64,000 bases of DNA, from assembly GCA_965153355.1 (NCBI GenBank), contig OZ231127.1, forward strand, positions 34,596,001-34,660,000, written 5' to 3'. The notes beneath the pieces are model-generated. The model was not told the DNA's origin and searched no databases. It saw nothing but the letters and a program-made list of their open reading frames with translations. Of the stretch, positions 1 through 64,000 are shown one piece after another. A program made the translations under genes and the position numbers. The stretch's first letter is position 1; each line of letters opens with the position of its first letter. This DNA is from Flaccisagitta enflata. Taxonomy: Eukaryota; Chaetognatha; Sagittoidea; Aphragmophora.

Positions 1-65
1 CCCAGGAGGTGTGAGGGTACAGTGGTTGGTCGAGAGTCTGAGCTTTGTGGGGGGTTGCCTCTCAC

Positions 66-63563
<63,498 letters not shown>

Positions 63564-63751
63564 CTAAGAACAGGATCAAAACATTCACCGAGTTAGTACC
63601 AAAGTGCGCCAAAGCTGTCGGTCAGTTGGTCGGTCGGTCATGCAAACTTTTTATATACTATCCAGGCCCCATAAGTGTATGGCGCGGTGTCTCAAAGGGC
63701 CGTCGGCAACCAGTTTCAAGAGGGCCGATGGGTTTAAAACTTTTTCAGTTT

Positions 63752-63890
63752 TTTTTAGTCGCGGAGACGCGACTCTACACCTTGCCGTGTCGGTCGGTCG
63801 GTCCGTCCGTCACATTTCTGAATTCCAACTGATTTTTGCAGTACTGCTCCTGCCCAACCGTCCGCGACTGGATTGCCGTGTATCCGGCCT
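63752..63890. repeat. T5AG hairpin family element
   Basis: TTTTTAGTCGCGGAGACGCG ACT, GGTCGGTCGGTCCGTCCGTC, CCAACCGTCCGCGACTGG and GCCGTGTATCCGGCCTTT. Very like the compact copy at 8891. Confidence 0.8.
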
Positions 63891-64000
63891 TTTTTTAGTC
63901 GCGTGCACGGTGCACGCGACTCTACACCTTGCCGTGTTGGTCGGTCGGTAGGTCCGTCCCAGGTATTACATCCTCGAATTAGGTGTTGTTTATAAACGCC
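63891..64000. repeat. T5AG hairpin family element, cut by window end
   Basis: TTTTTAGTCGCGTGCACGGT GCACGCGACT begins directly where the previous copy ends, so two copies stand head to tail. Confidence 0.75.

Overview
The window reads as one long, intron-rich animal gene on the minus strand, embedded in very repeat-rich intronic DNA. By family resemblance the gene encodes a RIM-binding protein (RIM-BP), a presynaptic active-zone scaffold. A RIM-BP gene, GT-AG introns of up to 17 kb and dense microsatellites point to a bilaterian invertebrate; I cannot name the species. Transcription runs right to left. The window opens inside the N-terminal coiled coil (63563) and closes inside the third fibronectin type III domain (66), so the 5' end lies beyond position 64000 and the SH3-II, SH3-III and C-terminus lie beyond position 1.

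I resolved 27 exons, counting a duplicated one twice. Codon phase matches at every junction, although two junctions (e4/e5/e6 and e10/e11) rest on splice sites picked partly for phase. The exons sum to 9,915 nt, exactly 3,305 codons. Order in the protein: coiled coil (63563-59423); a very large Ser/Pro/Glu-rich, then Gln/Thr/Gly/Ala-rich disordered region (58439-17879, with the duplicate exon at 14628-14491); SH3-I (13752-13011); an Ala/Gln linker with a second short coiled coil (11958-11229); a PGQ-repeat and polyQ exon that ends in the first strands of FN3-1 (10786-9327); the rest of FN3-1 (7592-7430); FN3-2 (4902-3381); FN3-3 (2267-66). Vertebrate and fly RIM-BPs are roughly 1,000-1,900 residues, so this one is unusually large, mostly through disordered sequence placed before SH3-I.

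The rest is intron. It holds microsatellites (GA, CAA, CGA, GAA, GAT, CTA, AAAG, AATG), minisatellites, and several families of dispersed elements, none with a recognisable transposase: (1) short T5-AG-hairpin elements with GTCC/GTCGG blocks and a shared CCGTGTATCCGGCCTTGTTT end; (2) GGGCAGCGGCCCC-hairpin elements carrying a CCTCTCAGGC minisatellite; (3) fold-back elements, including a 2.9 kb one with ~0.9 kb arms and a 9-bp target duplication; (4) three small elements with CAGT...ACTG-type ends resembling pogo/Tigger MITEs. The most notable local structure is a recent duplication of a 138-nt exon (17879-18016 and 14491-14628, differing by two synonymous bases) with the 2.9 kb fold-back element inserted at the junction between the copies.

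No second protein-coding gene, rRNA, tRNA or CRISPR array is supported. Most long open frames here are translations of simple repeats.
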